This document shows, piece by piece, positions 1 through 12,129 of a DNA stretch of 64,000 bases (the first letter of the stretch is position 1; every line of letters starts with the position of its first letter). This DNA is from Macrophomina tecta (Eukaryota; Ascomycota; Dothideomycetes; Botryosphaeriales; Botryosphaeriaceae): positions 2,609,501-2,673,500 of the forward strand of contig JAKSGN010000037.1 of the NCBI GenBank assembly GCA_024180945.1, given 5' to 3'. A program made the position numbers and the translations under genes. The notes beneath the pieces are model-generated. The model saw nothing but the letters and a program-made list of their open reading frames with translations, did no database searches and was not told the DNA's origin.

Positions 1-691
1 TATAATAGCTTAAAAGCGTTAGCTACGTAAAAATCCCCGTTCTATGCTAATTACGATTACGAGCCCATAGCTTATAAAGAGCTAATACTAAGCGAATTCC
101 TAGCCTAAAAAGAAATTCTTAAAGCAGACTAACTAAAGGTACTCTACGAATAACTATACCTAGACCTCGAGTTTATAGCCCTATAAATAGGCAGATACTA
201 TAATAGACGGCACTAAAAGGTATTAAAGCTAAAAGAAGGGAATAAAGTTTACCTCCTTAGAAAAAATATTAGGATAAAACGGCCGAATAATAAATTAGAC
301 TTTAAGAAAATCGGACCGTTCGAAATTAAAGAATAAATTAGAAAGGTTAATTTCCGCCTTAAATTACCTAATACTATACGGATATACCCTATATTTTACG
401 TCTTACTCCTCGAACCGGCACTAGAAAACGCCGCGCCATTACGCCAAACGAAAGAAATACTACCGGAAAATCTAGACGCTAATAAAAACATAGACTAGAA
501 CGTAGAATACGTCCTAGATAGCGGCTATATTAACGGTTAATTCCGATACCTCCTTAAGTAGAAAGGAGACTAGAATAATACCTAGAAACCACCGGAACTC
601 TACGACTATTAAGAGCTTATTAATAAGTTCTATCGCCGAAACCTAGATCGACTAACACCGCCGACTCGTCGTATACGAAGGACCCGAAATT
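1..691 (+). pseudogene. Integrase C-terminus plus chromodomain of chromovirus A
   Basis: The plus-strand frame through 193-691 reads as a gypsy polyprotein tail. The integrase GPY/F-type module is visible (KVLKLKEGNKVYLL, then NNKLDFKKIGPFEI and LLEPALENA). A chromodomain follows from about 490 to 640 (VEYVLDS, FRYLLK-stop-KGD, a stop where the aromatic Trp is expected, PPELYDY). Stops fall at Trp or Gln positions, as expected for RIP. In chromoviruses this domain is thought to steer integration toward histone-marked chromatin. The upstream reverse transcriptase lies outside the window. Confidence 0.8.
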
Positions 692-1286
692 AAAGTTAGA
701 AAACGAAGACAACCGCGCCTAATTAACTAGACCGGAACCCTCGGGAGGCGCAGAACCCGAACTAACGCTAGGAGACCTAATAGACTAGAACGACTCTATA
801 GCGTTATTAGCTAAGGTATCGCTACGTAAACGCTTCGGCGATCGTTCCTTCTTAGTATTTTTAGGGTTAGAGGTACCCCTAACCTTATAAGTAGATTCGA
901 TACAATTAAGCTCTTCTAACTCCTCTATAGTCGCAGCCTTCTTCGAAAGTATTAAGTAGGTATAACGCTCTAAGAGGTCCTCTTACTTCTCTAAATAAGA
1001 CAAACGGGCTATTACGGCCTATATAGCCTTACGGGCTTCCTCCCGGTCCGCACGTACTTTAGCACGCGCCTGATCAAGACGGTTAACTAAGGACAAACAT
1101 TAGTAATAGCGAAGAACGGCGGAGAAGAAGTATATAATCCGCAGCGTTAAGACCTCCCCTATTATAAGTAGTCCATCCACGGCGCGCGTACTTCCTATAG
1201 CGAGAAGAACTCTTAATATCTATCTAATACTCCACGGACTTACCCTTAAAGGCTAGGAGCAAATAGGAAGAATAAGAAATAGGCAT
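664..1286 (-). pseudogene. Antisense coding-like frame between pol and 3' LTR of chromovirus A
   Basis: On the minus strand an ATG at 1286 opens a frame beginning MPISYSSYLLLAFKGK. It shifts frame once around 1110-1140 and continues as a strongly charged, probably helical segment (RLDQARAKVRADREEARKA, then LEKxEDLLERY and IEELEELN). A Ser/Pro-rich tail ends near 664. The few stops are TAG/TAA at positions compatible with RIP of Trp or Gln. Composition is protein-like over about 200 codons, unlike the random AT-rich reading of the other frames. I recognise no enzymatic domain. It could be an accessory antisense gene of the retrotransposon, or captured host sequence. Confidence 0.5.
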
Positions 1287-1421
1287 CGCGTAATCCTCGC
1301 GATTAATACGCTTACCTAGAAGAACCTATTTAGTACGCTTACGTTTTAGAGGTATTATAAAGCTTTACTAAAGAAAAGAAAAAAAGAATGAAGGGAATAT
1401 AAAATATAGATAAATAGATAA

Positions 1422-1456
1422 ATCTTCGGGCCGAAGATCCTTAAGAGGGGGGGTAG
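1422..1456 (+). promoter_or_regulatory. Palindrome and polypurine tract before the 3' LTR
   Basis: ATCTTCGG-g-CCGAAGAT (1422-1438) is an 8-bp perfect inverted repeat with a one-base loop. It ends 5 bases before the purine run AGAGGGGGGG (1444-1453), which would prime plus-strand DNA synthesis. A similar hairpin precedes the polypurine tract of chromovirus C. Confidence 0.6.
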
Positions 1457-2055
1457 TATTATAAACCCTAGAGAATAAGGGCTTTATAACCCTACGGGTA
1501 GAAAGCCCGTACGGGAGAAGATACCGTAGGAGCTAAGAATCCTTACGGGTAGTAGAGCCGTACGGCCGAAACGCCTATACGGGAAAACTAGCCCTAAGAA
1601 AAATTAACGCGTACAGTCCCGAGCTAGATAGCGACAGAGAACCCGCGAGAAAGTAACGCGACCTAGGACTATTAGTAACGTTAGGCGGTTAGGTAGGTAG
1701 AATACACACCTACTAAGAGAAAGAGATAGGATCCGGGAAACTAACTTTAGATACTAGGGACGAATAAGAGAATATCGAATATATTATCCGCTTACTAGAA
1801 TAGAAGTCGAGTTCCGGAAAATAGACCTTAGCGCCTAAGTTACGTATAGGACCTACCTTAGATTAGAGCTAATCTAACTCTCTAATCTAGGGCCCTAATT
1901 CTATAACTAGATCTATTATATATATTAGATTATTATAGCTTTTTTATAGTATATAGATATACTTCTTAGATAGTATTTTAACCTTCGTAGTTAACTTAAA
2001 GTTCTAATATAACCCTATTAGAGGTAATAAGCCTAACGCGTACCGCGTACTAATA
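1457..2055 (+). repeat. 3' LTR of chromovirus A (end approximate)
   Basis: The start is defined by the polypurine tract. The first ~120 bases keep direct repeats of CCGTACGG/CCTACGGGTA type. The end is uncertain because the 5' LTR is not in the window. Confidence 0.45.
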
Positions 2056-2640
2056 TATTATGTAATTACTACTATCGTTTTAATTCTTTATCCTTCTCTT
2101 ATTCTTTAAGGTAAATCCCTTAGCTATCTAACCCTACTAGGTAATTCTAAAGCCTAGTAGAAGAGGCTGCCGTTATAGTTAGATTCTATATTTATATATA
2201 TATAGCTATATCTATAGATAATTCTATAGTTCTAATAAGAGAAGAAGCTACTTTAGATAGCTAGCCTCTTATATTTCTATTTATAAATAGATATACTTTA
2301 TTTATAGTATATCTACTAATTCTCTTTTAGCTATATATAGCCTAATTAGTATAACCTTACGCTATTTATTATATTACCTAGCTCTTTTATTTAGTAATAA
2401 ATAGTCTAGTTATTTAGTCTTTCTAGTCTATATTCGAGAGGCTTATATCTAATTAGATATAAGTTATAGTTTATATACTTATTCTAAGAGGCTTATATTT
2501 AACTAGATATAAGTCTTTTACTTACTACTACTTTCTAAAATTAAATAAATAAAGTAAAGCTAAATCTAACTCTATATATTTTAAAGCTAAATAGTATATT
2601 TTTATTTACTATATTTTTTATTTTTCTTTATCTAGTTTAC
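2056..2640. other. Unassigned AT-rich RIP-mutated segment with two palindromes
   Basis: No coding frame is recognisable. It lies where the 3' LTR of gypsy element D should be, but I could not match it to a partner on the right side of D. It contains the 22-bp palindrome (arms CTTATATCTA and TAGATATAAG) at 2442-2463 and a slightly mutated copy at 2492-2513. Confidence 0.4.
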
Positions 2641-2784
2641 TAGTATTATTTCTTCGAGTATATTACTAGATATATATATTATAGTTAATATTCTTTAGTT
2701 ATCTAATTTCTTAAGGATTAGGTATAGTAATATAACCTTACTAGCTAATTTACTAAGGTTACTACTTATCTATCTTAGCTTTCT

Positions 2785-3305
2785 AAAGGCTTACTCGCCT
2801 CTAGCCTTTTCTTATATTAAAATACTTTAATTTATTTACCGGTACTATTTCTTTTAACTTAGTATTATTTAATTTAGCTAAATAGTAAGTTCTTATCTCT
2901 ATATTAATATAGATTACCTAGTATAGTTCTTTTTAGTAAAAGATAAACTTCTTATTCTACTACGTAAAATTCTTAGTTTTATATAATAATACTAGGATTT
3001 CTAGAAGTAATAGCTTATCTTTATTATAAAGATAATAATATTTATTAAAATATTTCTTATAAGCTTTCTTATTTCTTTTTATATATAATTTTACTATTTT
3101 TTTAGCTTTCTTTTTATAGTTAAGCTTTTTTACTTTAGCTATTAGAAGCTTCTCTATTATTCTTATAATATTCTAGCTAATAGTCTTCTAATTCTTTACC
3201 TTAAGGTTTACTAGAAGAATTAAGTTGCTCTTATATAAAAGCTTAGCTAGTATTATTTTAGTAGTTATTTTAGCTATAGAGTAATCTATCTAAAGTATAG
3301 TATAG
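2785..3305 (-). pseudogene. Integrase C-terminal part of gypsy D
   Basis: The minus-strand frame from 3305 reads YTILxIDYSIAKITTKI, then ELYxVIYINIE and YYLAKLNNTKLKEI, ending at LKYFNIRKG. This is the C-terminal, GPY/F-like tail of a gypsy integrase ('tryptophan-lysine-glutamate-leucine-tyr-x-val' type). The upstream part of the same protein is at 9171 and beyond, and joins in frame once Copia-1 is removed. Confidence 0.7.
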
Positions 3306-3310
3306 AAATA
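3306..3310. repeat. Target-site duplication AAATA, left copy (Copia-1)
   Basis: AAATA directly precedes the left LTR. The identical pentamer follows the right LTR at 9166-9170. Five base pairs is the usual copia duplication length. Confidence 0.9.
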
Positions 3311-3563
3311 TATTAGAATAAGTAGTATAACGGCTTAATTAATAATAAAAGAATTAATTAGAATAAGTAGTATATCTAGTAGAGAAAGGCTGTACGGGCT
3401 TTCCTTATATCTATTCTACCTACTAGGGTAAAATAGGTATGTAACTTGCTTATCTACTAAGATAAGTGTGTAACGAGTATAAGATATAACTAAATTTAAA
3501 ATACTACTAAATTAAATATTTTAACAACTTAGTAAAAGCTATATATACGTAATTAATCTAATA
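3311..3563 (-). repeat. Copia-1 3' LTR (left)
   Basis: 253 bp, matching 8913-9165 apart from transitions of RIP type. It begins TATTAGAATAAGTAGT and ends CGTAATTAATCTAATA. Confidence 0.9.
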
Positions 3564-3899
3564 TACTCCCTTCACGTACTGCCTATTTGGGGAGTAGGTA
3601 ATAAAAAGAAATAAAGATAATAGAATAACTAGATAAGTATTAAACTTATAAACTCGCTTAAAATAGGCGGTTAGTTTCTAAAATTAAAAGAAATAATAAA
3701 ATACGTTCTCTATACTATATGCTAGTAGTGCTACTAGTATATAGTATAGAGAACGTATAAGTAGTATTCGGGTAATAACTATAAATACTTAAAAGATTAA
3801 AAGAGACTTATACCTAGTTAGGTATAAGTTCTTTATTAGCTTAAGTAAGCTATAAGGGTTGCGCCTTATTTTATAAAATAATATAAATAAATAAATACT

Positions 3900-6800
3900 A
3901 ATTATAGAGTAGAAAAAGTCTAATAGCCGTAACGAAATAAGCGTACTTCTAGCGAGATAGGGCTTTAGTAAGACCGTCTACTAATATTACTACTATAGGC
4001 ATCTACTAAAGGTAAACGTTATCTACTTAGGCTTCCTAGCGCAGCTAATAGTAGTATATATTTATATAACGTAGCTTAGTATTAAGCTTCCTAATACTTT
4101 TCTATATAAGCCGAAGCGTTTGCGTATTATCGTACTATATTTTAATTTAGTAGCCTAGATCAAATTATACTCTTCTAAAAAGGCGTTTCTACTAAAAGTA
4201 TTACTTAGCAGCTTCTAATAAGGTAAGAAGCTCGGCTTTAGTAGTTAAAGTTATAATAGTAGGCTACTTAATAGCCTTCTAATTAATAGCTACTTCGAAT
4301 ATAGTAATAATCGAGCCTTAGTAGCTGCGGCGCGTGTCTGAATTATTAGTAAATACTATATTACTACTAATAGTAAAGATATTATTTTCGTCCTTATAGT
4401 TACTCTAAAAGAATAAGGCGAGCTTCTTAGTTCTTACTAAATAGCTAAGGAGCCTTTGAGAGAGCTTAAGGTAGCGAGAAGACGGATTAGTAAAGTAAGA
4501 TAATAGTATAAAATAGGCGTACGTAATATTTACCCTAGTACTAGTAGCCGTAAATTATACTAAACTAATTCTACTTTAATAGAGGTAAATATCTTATACG
4601 CTTATATACGTACCTTAGTTCGTTTAAAGTACTTTATCTGAAGGAAGCGGTGTTAAAGAAAAGTAATTTTTACTAATACCGTAGCGAGTAATAAGGCTAG
4701 AGATATATAATTTCTAGAAGAGCTATAAGAGCCTCTACTCTCGGTCTCTTATAATATATAAGGCTAGGAACTATTATACTTCTCCTAGAATTCTTATCTC
4801 GTAGTATTTAAGTAAGTCTTCTTAGAAAGCGTCTATAAAAGATTTATCTCGCTTATAGTATACTATAATAACGTTATCTATAAAGAAGAAGACGAATAGG
4901 CGATCGTTTAAGTATAGATAAAGAGTATTAGGCACCTAAGTTAAACCGAGCTCTTCTAAGGATTTATAGAAGTACCGTTACTAAAGAGCTAGTAACTTCT
5001 TAAGGCTATAAAGTGCTCGAAGTAAACGAAGGATTTAGCCTTATTTAAGCTTTAGTTCTTCTAGAGGTTAATAGTATATCTTTTTCTTAAGTAGAATGTA
5101 AGGGAATGCGTTTATAACGTCGTACTAGCGCATTTCTAAGTTAAAAGCGCAGATAATAGCAATTAAGGCTTAGAAAATCCGAAAGGTAAGAATAGCCGTA
5201 TAAGTATTCTATTAAGTAGCCTAAAGGTCTTCTCTTATATAGATACGTACTTTAACCTTAGTAAGCCAGCCGTATTTATTAAGCTTATACTTAAATATCT
5301 AGGTAAGTAAAATAATATTCTTACTAAGGCTTTTTACTTTACTAAGTGCTGCTGTTTTCTATATCTTCTTACCCTAAAGTTCCTAGAGTTCTATTTAGAT
5401 TACCTCTAGTAGGTAGGTTTTTATTAGGTAGTTAAAAATGTCCTTATAAAAACGAGGTTTAGATAGTAGTTAATCTTAGTAAATACGTAGTAGGCCTATA
5501 GGCGATGCTTACGCTTTTACTATAGTAGATTTCTAGAAAGATACGAGAAAGACGTAAATAGTATTTAGTAACTAAATATATTATTATAAATTAATGTAAT
5601 ATACGTATCTTTACGTAAGTTGCGAGTCCTTAATTCATAAATAATTAGGTTTAGATTAATATTCGCTATAATATTACGTTCTTTTAGGGTACAGTTTCCT
5701 CTAGTAGCGCCTAGATTAGGTGGATTATCGTATTAGACTAGTATAAGCTAGCCGAGTCCTCGTGATTATTAATTCTATTAATCTTTATTTCCTAAGCCTT
5801 GAGAGGCTAAGCCTTAAGAGGCTTATTATTAGACTAGAGTAGATTGATTTAGTAATACGTGATTTAAAGAATCTAGTATTTACTCGCCTTAAGTTAAGCC
5901 TACTTATAGGTAGCTTTTCGCATGCTATTCGCGTGCTAGGCCTTTACTAGTTAATTCTAAAGGGCTTGGTAGATAATCTAGTTATATTTCTTATACTTAG
6001 GCGCCTAGGTGGCTGCCTTAAGTCTCTAGAGTTTCTTAAGTTAATTAAATTAGAGCCGGTAATGGCTTATTACTAAGGTTAAAGAAGACCTTAGAATTCT
6101 AATCTAAGAGAATAATATTCTCCTTATAAAGCGTAATACGAGGAATAACTACCTCTTACTCTTAATTTTACTTCTATTATTATAGAGCGAGTATCTTTTC
6201 TAGATCCTCTAGAGAGAACTTACTAGATTTATTAAAGGTAACGTCTCTTAAGCATACTACTCAGTCCTTTAGAGGATGTTAGATTCTATAGATATTAGTA
6301 GAGTTATATCTAACTAAGTATTTAATAAGGACACGCTTATCTAGCTTATTACTACGTAGAATATTCTTAAGTAGTAAGTAGGCTTTATAGCTATAAACTC
6401 GAAGGTGCGCTACTTTTAGCTTTTTACTATAAATACACTTAAATAGCGTTTTCTAATAGTAGCGCTTTATTAGAGTTCTATTATAGATGTAGACTACTAC
6501 CTTAATAATTTTAGGCTATAGGTACTTAGATAGGTTAGTACTAACCCGTAAGAATCTTACTTTAATAATAATTAAGTACCCTAAACGCTCTAATACACTA
6601 TTTTACTAAGGGGTATACGGAGCTAATACCTTATAGGTAATTCTGTATTGCTTAAGCTACTACTTAAAGGCTCGTATAAGCGATACTTCTCTATCTAATC
6701 TAAGAAAGGCTACTGATTTGCTAAATCTTATCTTAATTATTTAGGTAATATTAAGAAGATGCTAGGTGCACTTATCCTTAGTTACGTAAGTAACCGCAAA

Positions 6801-8880
6801 AGTAAATTTAATAGAAGCGTATTTAAGATATATAATCTATTAGTAGCCGTTATTAGCTCGTGTTATATATATTAAGTTAAATAAGACTTGAAAGAATACT
6901 TCTTCTAATAATTTCTCTAGTTATATAGATCGAGAGATCTGCTGGTGTGCCTTAGTACGAGCGTATATATTATAGTAATTAGATAGCTACTAATTAGTAA
7001 TTATAGCTCCTTATACCACTTGTAATAAGGCTTAAATAGCTCTTCTACCTGCGTGCGTAAAGATTTTATACTATTATATAGCTAGCAACGAGCGATTAGT
7101 AACGTTTAATACTATAGCTAGTAGATTATCTACTTTCTTATATTCTATAAAGAAGTAGTTTTAAGCGAAGGTTAGGTAGCCTATAATAAAGTCCTCTAAG
7201 TATAGGTATATGCGTTCTATATCTAACTCGATTTCCTTTTCTCTTGCCTTAGTAATAGAGACAAGGTTTGCTATAAACGAGAATATATAGACTACGTCTA
7301 TAAGCTTAATAGTGCGTGGGCTCTTATAGTTAGTAGTGTATACTAGTGCCTTACTAAATAACTCGATCTTAACCGTGGAGTTTTCTAATATAACGTAGTT
7401 ATCTAGCCCTGCATTCTTTATTTTGGTGTAGCGACTCTTTATATACTAATTATAAATATAGTATGTTGTGCTAGTATCGGCGATCTATGAGAGATTAAGA
7501 GTTATAGGCCTTAAAATACGTTATATACTAAATAATAAGGCAACTACTACTAGAAAAGATAATATTTTCTTTTTTTCTTTACCTAGTTTTAGCTCTTATT
7601 TCTTTTAAGGAGCGTTATTCTACTTTTTCTAGCTTTGGCCGTAATTTTAGCTATTTTTAAACCGTTTAATAGAGCGTTTAACTCTTCTCTTAATCTATAG
7701 ATCTTCGAGTGCCTTATTAACTTTATCTTAAACCTCCTGGTTTAGTATCTAATCTACTAGTCTAGCGTCTGGATTATAATATCTATATTTATCGTAGAAG
7801 TAATTCTCGCTATATAAGTAGGCGGGTAGCTTTCTTTCTTACTTCTTATTTCTTAGTAAAGCGGTAAAGGCTACTTTAGTAGCCTTTGAATTCTTAGCCG
7901 TATTCTAGCGTGAGTAGTTTCGGTAGTTGATAATTATTTTATAAAGCGATCTATTAAGCTTATTATACTATAGCTTAATCTTATAGGTTAAGGCCTAATA
8001 GGTATTAAGAGGGGTAAGCGCCTTAAAAAAGGTAATTTTATCTTAATTATCTATAACTTCTAAAAGTTCGAGCTTCTCTATTTTAAATAGAGTCTCTTTC
8101 TATTATAAAAATTATTTATCGATATTTTAGCTACTTAGAGGCTTCTTAAGCTAGCGAAGCTTATTAATAATAAGTTTCTCTTAAGTTTCTTTTATTAGCT
8201 AGAGCCGCGCCTTAAGCGCTATAAGCTAAGAATAGGAGTACGAATTGCCCCTAAGCTTCTTTAGGATTAGAAGTAGTAATAGGCTTACTAAGTCCTTAAT
8301 AATCGTTAATAGATTATTAATCTTCTTTTTAAGCTTCTTATACTTAGATAGGTTTCTTTTATGAGCTTTGATTTATATTTTATAGCGCTTCTAGGCTCTT
8401 TATTAGTTTAGATTAAAGACTAGTAGCTTTGGAATCTTAGCTAGCTCGCTTAGTTAAGAAGGCTTCGATAGCTTCGATAGATTAATATAGTTAAATATCT
8501 CGTATTTCTTAGCTCGTAATTAGATAATAAAGTACTATTTATCCTAATTATTAGCTGTCTTTAAGACAACGATAGGTTTAGAAGATATTATAGCGTAGTA
8601 TTACATTATATCGTGTTATATGCTAAAGGAGGCACAGGTAAGTTACTAAAGTAGGTAATAGGTATAAGGCTAATAAATAAGCCGTTTACTTAAAAGTATT
8701 ACTCTAAGGCAGTGGGAAAGTACTACGCTTTAGGTAATAAAAAAGGCGTATTATAGAAGGCAACTAAAGTCCTCTGTTATAGAATACGTATAGTAAAAGA
8801 ATACTAAGAATAAATGTCTAGATGCCACGAAACGCTCGGAATAGTATAATAAGGTACTAGGGAGGATGGCTTAGAATATA
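3900..8880 (-). pseudogene. Copia-1 gag-pol remnant
   Basis: Minus-strand reading. The copia reverse transcriptase core lies near 4840-4910 (LFVFFFIDNVIIVYY; the expected YVDD appears as FIDN after C-to-T/G-to-A change). RNase H follows toward 4000. Integrase-like sequence is around 6800-7500, and gag-like lysine-rich sequence lies toward 8600. Stops are dense and mostly TAG/TAA. The order GAG-IN-RT-RH is the copia order and separates it from the gypsy elements around it. Confidence 0.65.
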
Positions 8881-8892
8881 AAAGGCACTAAA

Positions 8893-8912
8893 GACGCACC
8901 TAGGCTTATAAC
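8893..8912 (-). other. Copia-1 primer-binding site, tRNA-iMet anticodon type
   Basis: Immediately inside the 5' (right) LTR, the minus strand reads GTTATAAGCCTAGGTGCG. Apart from RIP changes this matches the complement of the initiator tRNA-Met anticodon stem-loop (GGGCUCAUAAC). The same site occurs unmutated in Copia-2 at 37194. Copia elements are known to prime with a cleaved half of this tRNA. Confidence 0.7.
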
Positions 8913-9165
8913 TATTAGAATAAGTAGTGTAACAGCTTAATTAATAATAAAAGAATTAATTAGAATAAGTAGTATATCTAGTAGAGGAAGGCCGTACGAG
9001 CTTCTCTTATATCTATTCTACCTACTAGGGTAAAACGGGTATATAACTTGCTTACCTACTAAGACAAGTATACAACGAGTATAAGATATAACTAAATCTA
9101 AAATACTACTAAATTAAATATTCTAACAACTTAGCAAAAGCTATATACACGTAATTAATCTAATA
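8913..9165 (-). repeat. Copia-1 5' LTR (right)
   Basis: 253 bp, the partner of 3311-3563. It is bounded by TATTAGAATAAG and AATCTAATA and followed by AAATA (9166-9170). Confidence 0.9.
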
Positions 9166-9170
9166 AAATA
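9166..9170. repeat. Target-site duplication AAATA, right copy (Copia-1)
   Basis: Identical to 3306-3310. Confidence 0.9.
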
Positions 9171-12100
9171 ATTAGGCTATTTCTAATTAGTTTTAGTAGT
9201 AAGCTTTACTAAGAAATTTTTAATTAGCTTATATTCTATTTCTACTAACCTATAAGCTATTATATAATAGGCTAAGATTTTTATTTACTTAATTTCTTAT
9301 CGAGCTAATAAATACTCTATTTTATTTTTATTCTCTAGGCCTTCGTTAACTATAATAATTCTTAGATATCTATATCTATAGATAATATCTCTATAAATAA
9401 ATTTAGTAGTAGTCTTTAAAGTATTTTTTCTTAGTATTCTTTCTTTAGACTAGTTAGATACCGATTCGCGGGTTATTATAATAAACTTATACTCTCTTAC
9501 TTATAGTATTTTTATTATATTAATTTTTTATTTTTTTCTTATAGCTAAACTTTATAATAGATATAGCTAGGCTTTCTTTTATACTATATTTCTATACTAA
9601 TACTCTACGTAGATAGTATAGTACTTTTTAATATTCTTCTATACTTCTAGCTAGTAGTATTAATTAGCTATTTTATAGTATATAGCCTCTCTTTCTTTAT
9701 AACTATATTTATTATATAGTAAATAAATTATCTCTTATTTTTTTTTATTACTATTTATAATTCTTTAAATTAGACTAGTTCTTATTACTTTTTAAAATAG
9801 TATATACTTTTAGACTATATACTTAAGTACTCTTCTCTTAAAGCTAGTAAATTCTTTTTTTATAAGCTATAGTAGTCTATATAAGACTATTAACTACTAA
9901 GTAATATCTAACTACTATTTTAACTAATATATCTTATCTAGCGGGTTTTCTAATATTAGATTTTTTTTAAATAAGGGTCTAATCTTTCCTTTAACTACTA
10001 TCTTTAGCTATTTTCGTAGAAAAAATATAGTATCTTAAGGTTCTAGGCCTTAGATCTTATAGTACTAGATTTTCTAGATTTCTAGATTTCTATTTTCTAG
10101 TTTTTTAAAGTCTAGTTTCCTAGTTTTCTTAATCCCGGTCTTTAGAAATCCTAGGCTTAGGATTTTTAATTTCTACTTTAGAATTTTCTATTCTTAAGGC
10201 CCTAGTTCCTAAGTATTTATTTTTCTAGTTTTTAGTTCTTAATTCTAAGTCTCTTTTACTAGGGTTCTTAGTTTCTAGTCGACTAAGCTAGGTATTTATC
10301 TAATTATCTAAGTCCCTATTTAAGTCTTTATATTTTCTAGGTTTAAGCCTTCTTCTAGACAGTATATTAGCTATAATATTCTTATTTTTTAGAATATATT
10401 ATACCTTAAAATCTATAAGGTAAATCTAGGTAAGCTATTTAGTAATTAGTACTTTAGATAAATCTATTACTATCTGCTAGAGTTAAGTAACTAGAACTTT
10501 ATAGTTTATTTCTACTATAAATTATACTTCATAGAGCTAATAGTAAAACTACTTTAGTTTATATATAAGTGCTTTATATTCTAGTTTACCGCTATTATAC
10601 TTTTTCTTAGTAAAGAACTAAATTTTAAATTTAAATTATATAGGATACCTTCTTTTATTATAGCTAATCTAAGCTAAGTATACGCTCTATTCTTACTTTA
10701 AAGTATCTACTTATATAATAATTTTACTATAGCCTTTCTTATAATTAACTAGTATTAGAGAAGAGAAGAAAGTAATAGCTACTTTAAGCTTATTTATAGC
10801 TTTCTAGTACTCATTTATCTATTTAAAGATAATATTTTTTCTAAAAAAATTATATAATAGCTTAGTGCTTATATTATAGTAAAATACTTATACTTAATAG
10901 TAGCTATAGAGTCTAAGAAATTCTTATATTTTTTATTAGTTCTAATAGAATAGCTAATTTAGAATTTTCTTAATCTTTTTTAAATTAGAATACCTTCTAT
11001 TAGTATTATAGATATAATCTAAAATAGCTATATCTTTTTAGTAGAAGTATATTTTCTTTTTTAAGATTATATAGCCTACTCTTTCTATATTATATAGCGT
11101 AGTATTAAGATTCTAGATATACTTAACTATAAATCTTTATAGTCTAGGTTCGATCTCTTTATTTTTATAATTAAATTATAGTCTATTAATTATAATATTA
11201 TTAATATAGTTTTAAGTCTTTTACAGAATATAGTTCTTAAGTATAAATATAATAGTATATTAAAACTATATAACTAAGTTAGTTACTTCTTATAAAACTA
11301 TTATATAGTATAAAAGACTAATTAGAGTATTAAAAGCTATTAGGTTCTAACTTTTCTTTACTAGTAATATTTAGTCGTATTCTAAGAAGAAGTTTAAAAG
11401 GCTAAGAACCTTCTTTCTAGAAAAATACTTTATAAATTTATTAATATTTAAAGGGGAATATATATTTCTAATTATTACTTAGTTAATATTAACTATAAAA
11501 TTAATTAAGTAGTACTTTCTATTTTTTTTCTTTACTAAAAAGAAGAAGTTTTAGTATAAAGAGTTACTATATTCTAGAACTCTCTTTTTTAGTCTATCTT
11601 CTAATATTATAATAATTTTCTTTTAAAGAGTTCTCGAAACTCGGATTTTCTTTACTTACTAAGGTTTATATAGAATAGTTTTAATTATAGTAGGTAGTAT
11701 AACTCTACTACTAATTTCGCCTTTTTTTTAAAGATCTAAAATAATACTTACTTATAATTAAAGAGTATTTTAATTAGTAGCTCTTTTTTTTATTTAGTTA
11801 CTATATTACTAATATTTAGTTTTTTAATTTACTTTAGAATTAGGTAAGCTTCTCTTACTAGTTTACTAAACTTTTTAGTAATTAGATAATTATAGGAGCT
11901 ATTTAATAGTCTAGCTAAAATAGCTTTTTTTTATTTAATAGCCTTTTACTTCTAAAGCTAGTTTATCTTAGGTATACTTCTATTTAAATTAGAATTATTT
12001 ACTAGTTATACTTTATTAGCTTTTCTTTTATATATTATACTTACTTATTTTTTCTAGGTTTTCTAGAGAACTAGCCTCTCTTTTAGTTTCTTAAATTTTC
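9171..12100 (-). pseudogene. Gypsy D pol: reverse transcriptase, RNase H, integrase core
   Basis: On the minus strand, 11560-11000 reads as a gypsy reverse transcriptase: LVKKKNRKYYxINFIVN, then SPLNINKFIKYFSRKKVLSL, FFLEYD-x-ILLVKKS, LYYIIVLxEVTNLV and YINNIIINR. These correspond to the KKDGKYR, VTIRDAxLPP, DxFSGYDQI and LPQGATNSV blocks of one fungal gypsy lineage. RNase H and the integrase core follow leftward to 9171. The frame LTTKTNxKxPNYF at 9171 runs on into the segment starting at 3305. Missing Trp and Asp codons show it is dead. Confidence 0.7.
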
Positions 12101-12129
12101 TACGCTAAAATAGGTCGTTCGCAATAGAT

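Larger units (their letters stand above)
1..2055 (+). mobile_element. Chromovirus A (Ty3/gypsy), 3' portion, RIP-mutated
   Basis: This is the 3' end of a Ty3/gypsy LTR retrotransposon that starts outside the window. In order it shows integrase C-terminus, chromodomain, an antisense coding-like segment, a short palindrome, a G-rich polypurine tract and the start of the 3' LTR. CpA/TpG are strongly depleted and nearly every expected Trp codon reads TAG, so it is inactive. The polypurine tract (AGAGGGGGGG, 1444-1453) followed by TATTATAAACCC (a mutated TG start) fixes the LTR start at 1457. The LTR end near 2055 is a guess from a TAATA terminus; the partner LTR is not in the window. Confidence 0.8.
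3311..9165 (-). mobile_element. Copia-1, complete Ty1/copia element inserted in gypsy D integrase
   Basis: The element has two 253-bp LTRs, starting TATTAGAATAAG and ending AATCTAATA (RIP forms of TG...CA), and a perfect AAATA duplication. A primer-binding site lies inside the right LTR, so the coding strand is minus. Total length is 5855 bp, normal for a fungal copia element. Internal sequence reads, right to left, as gag, integrase, reverse transcriptase and RNase H. It is fully RIP-mutated and cannot be active on its own. Confidence 0.9.

Noticed and set aside
2056..2640. LTR of gypsy D
   Set aside because: Position fits, but I could not find a matching partner near 15366-15900, so I left it unassigned.
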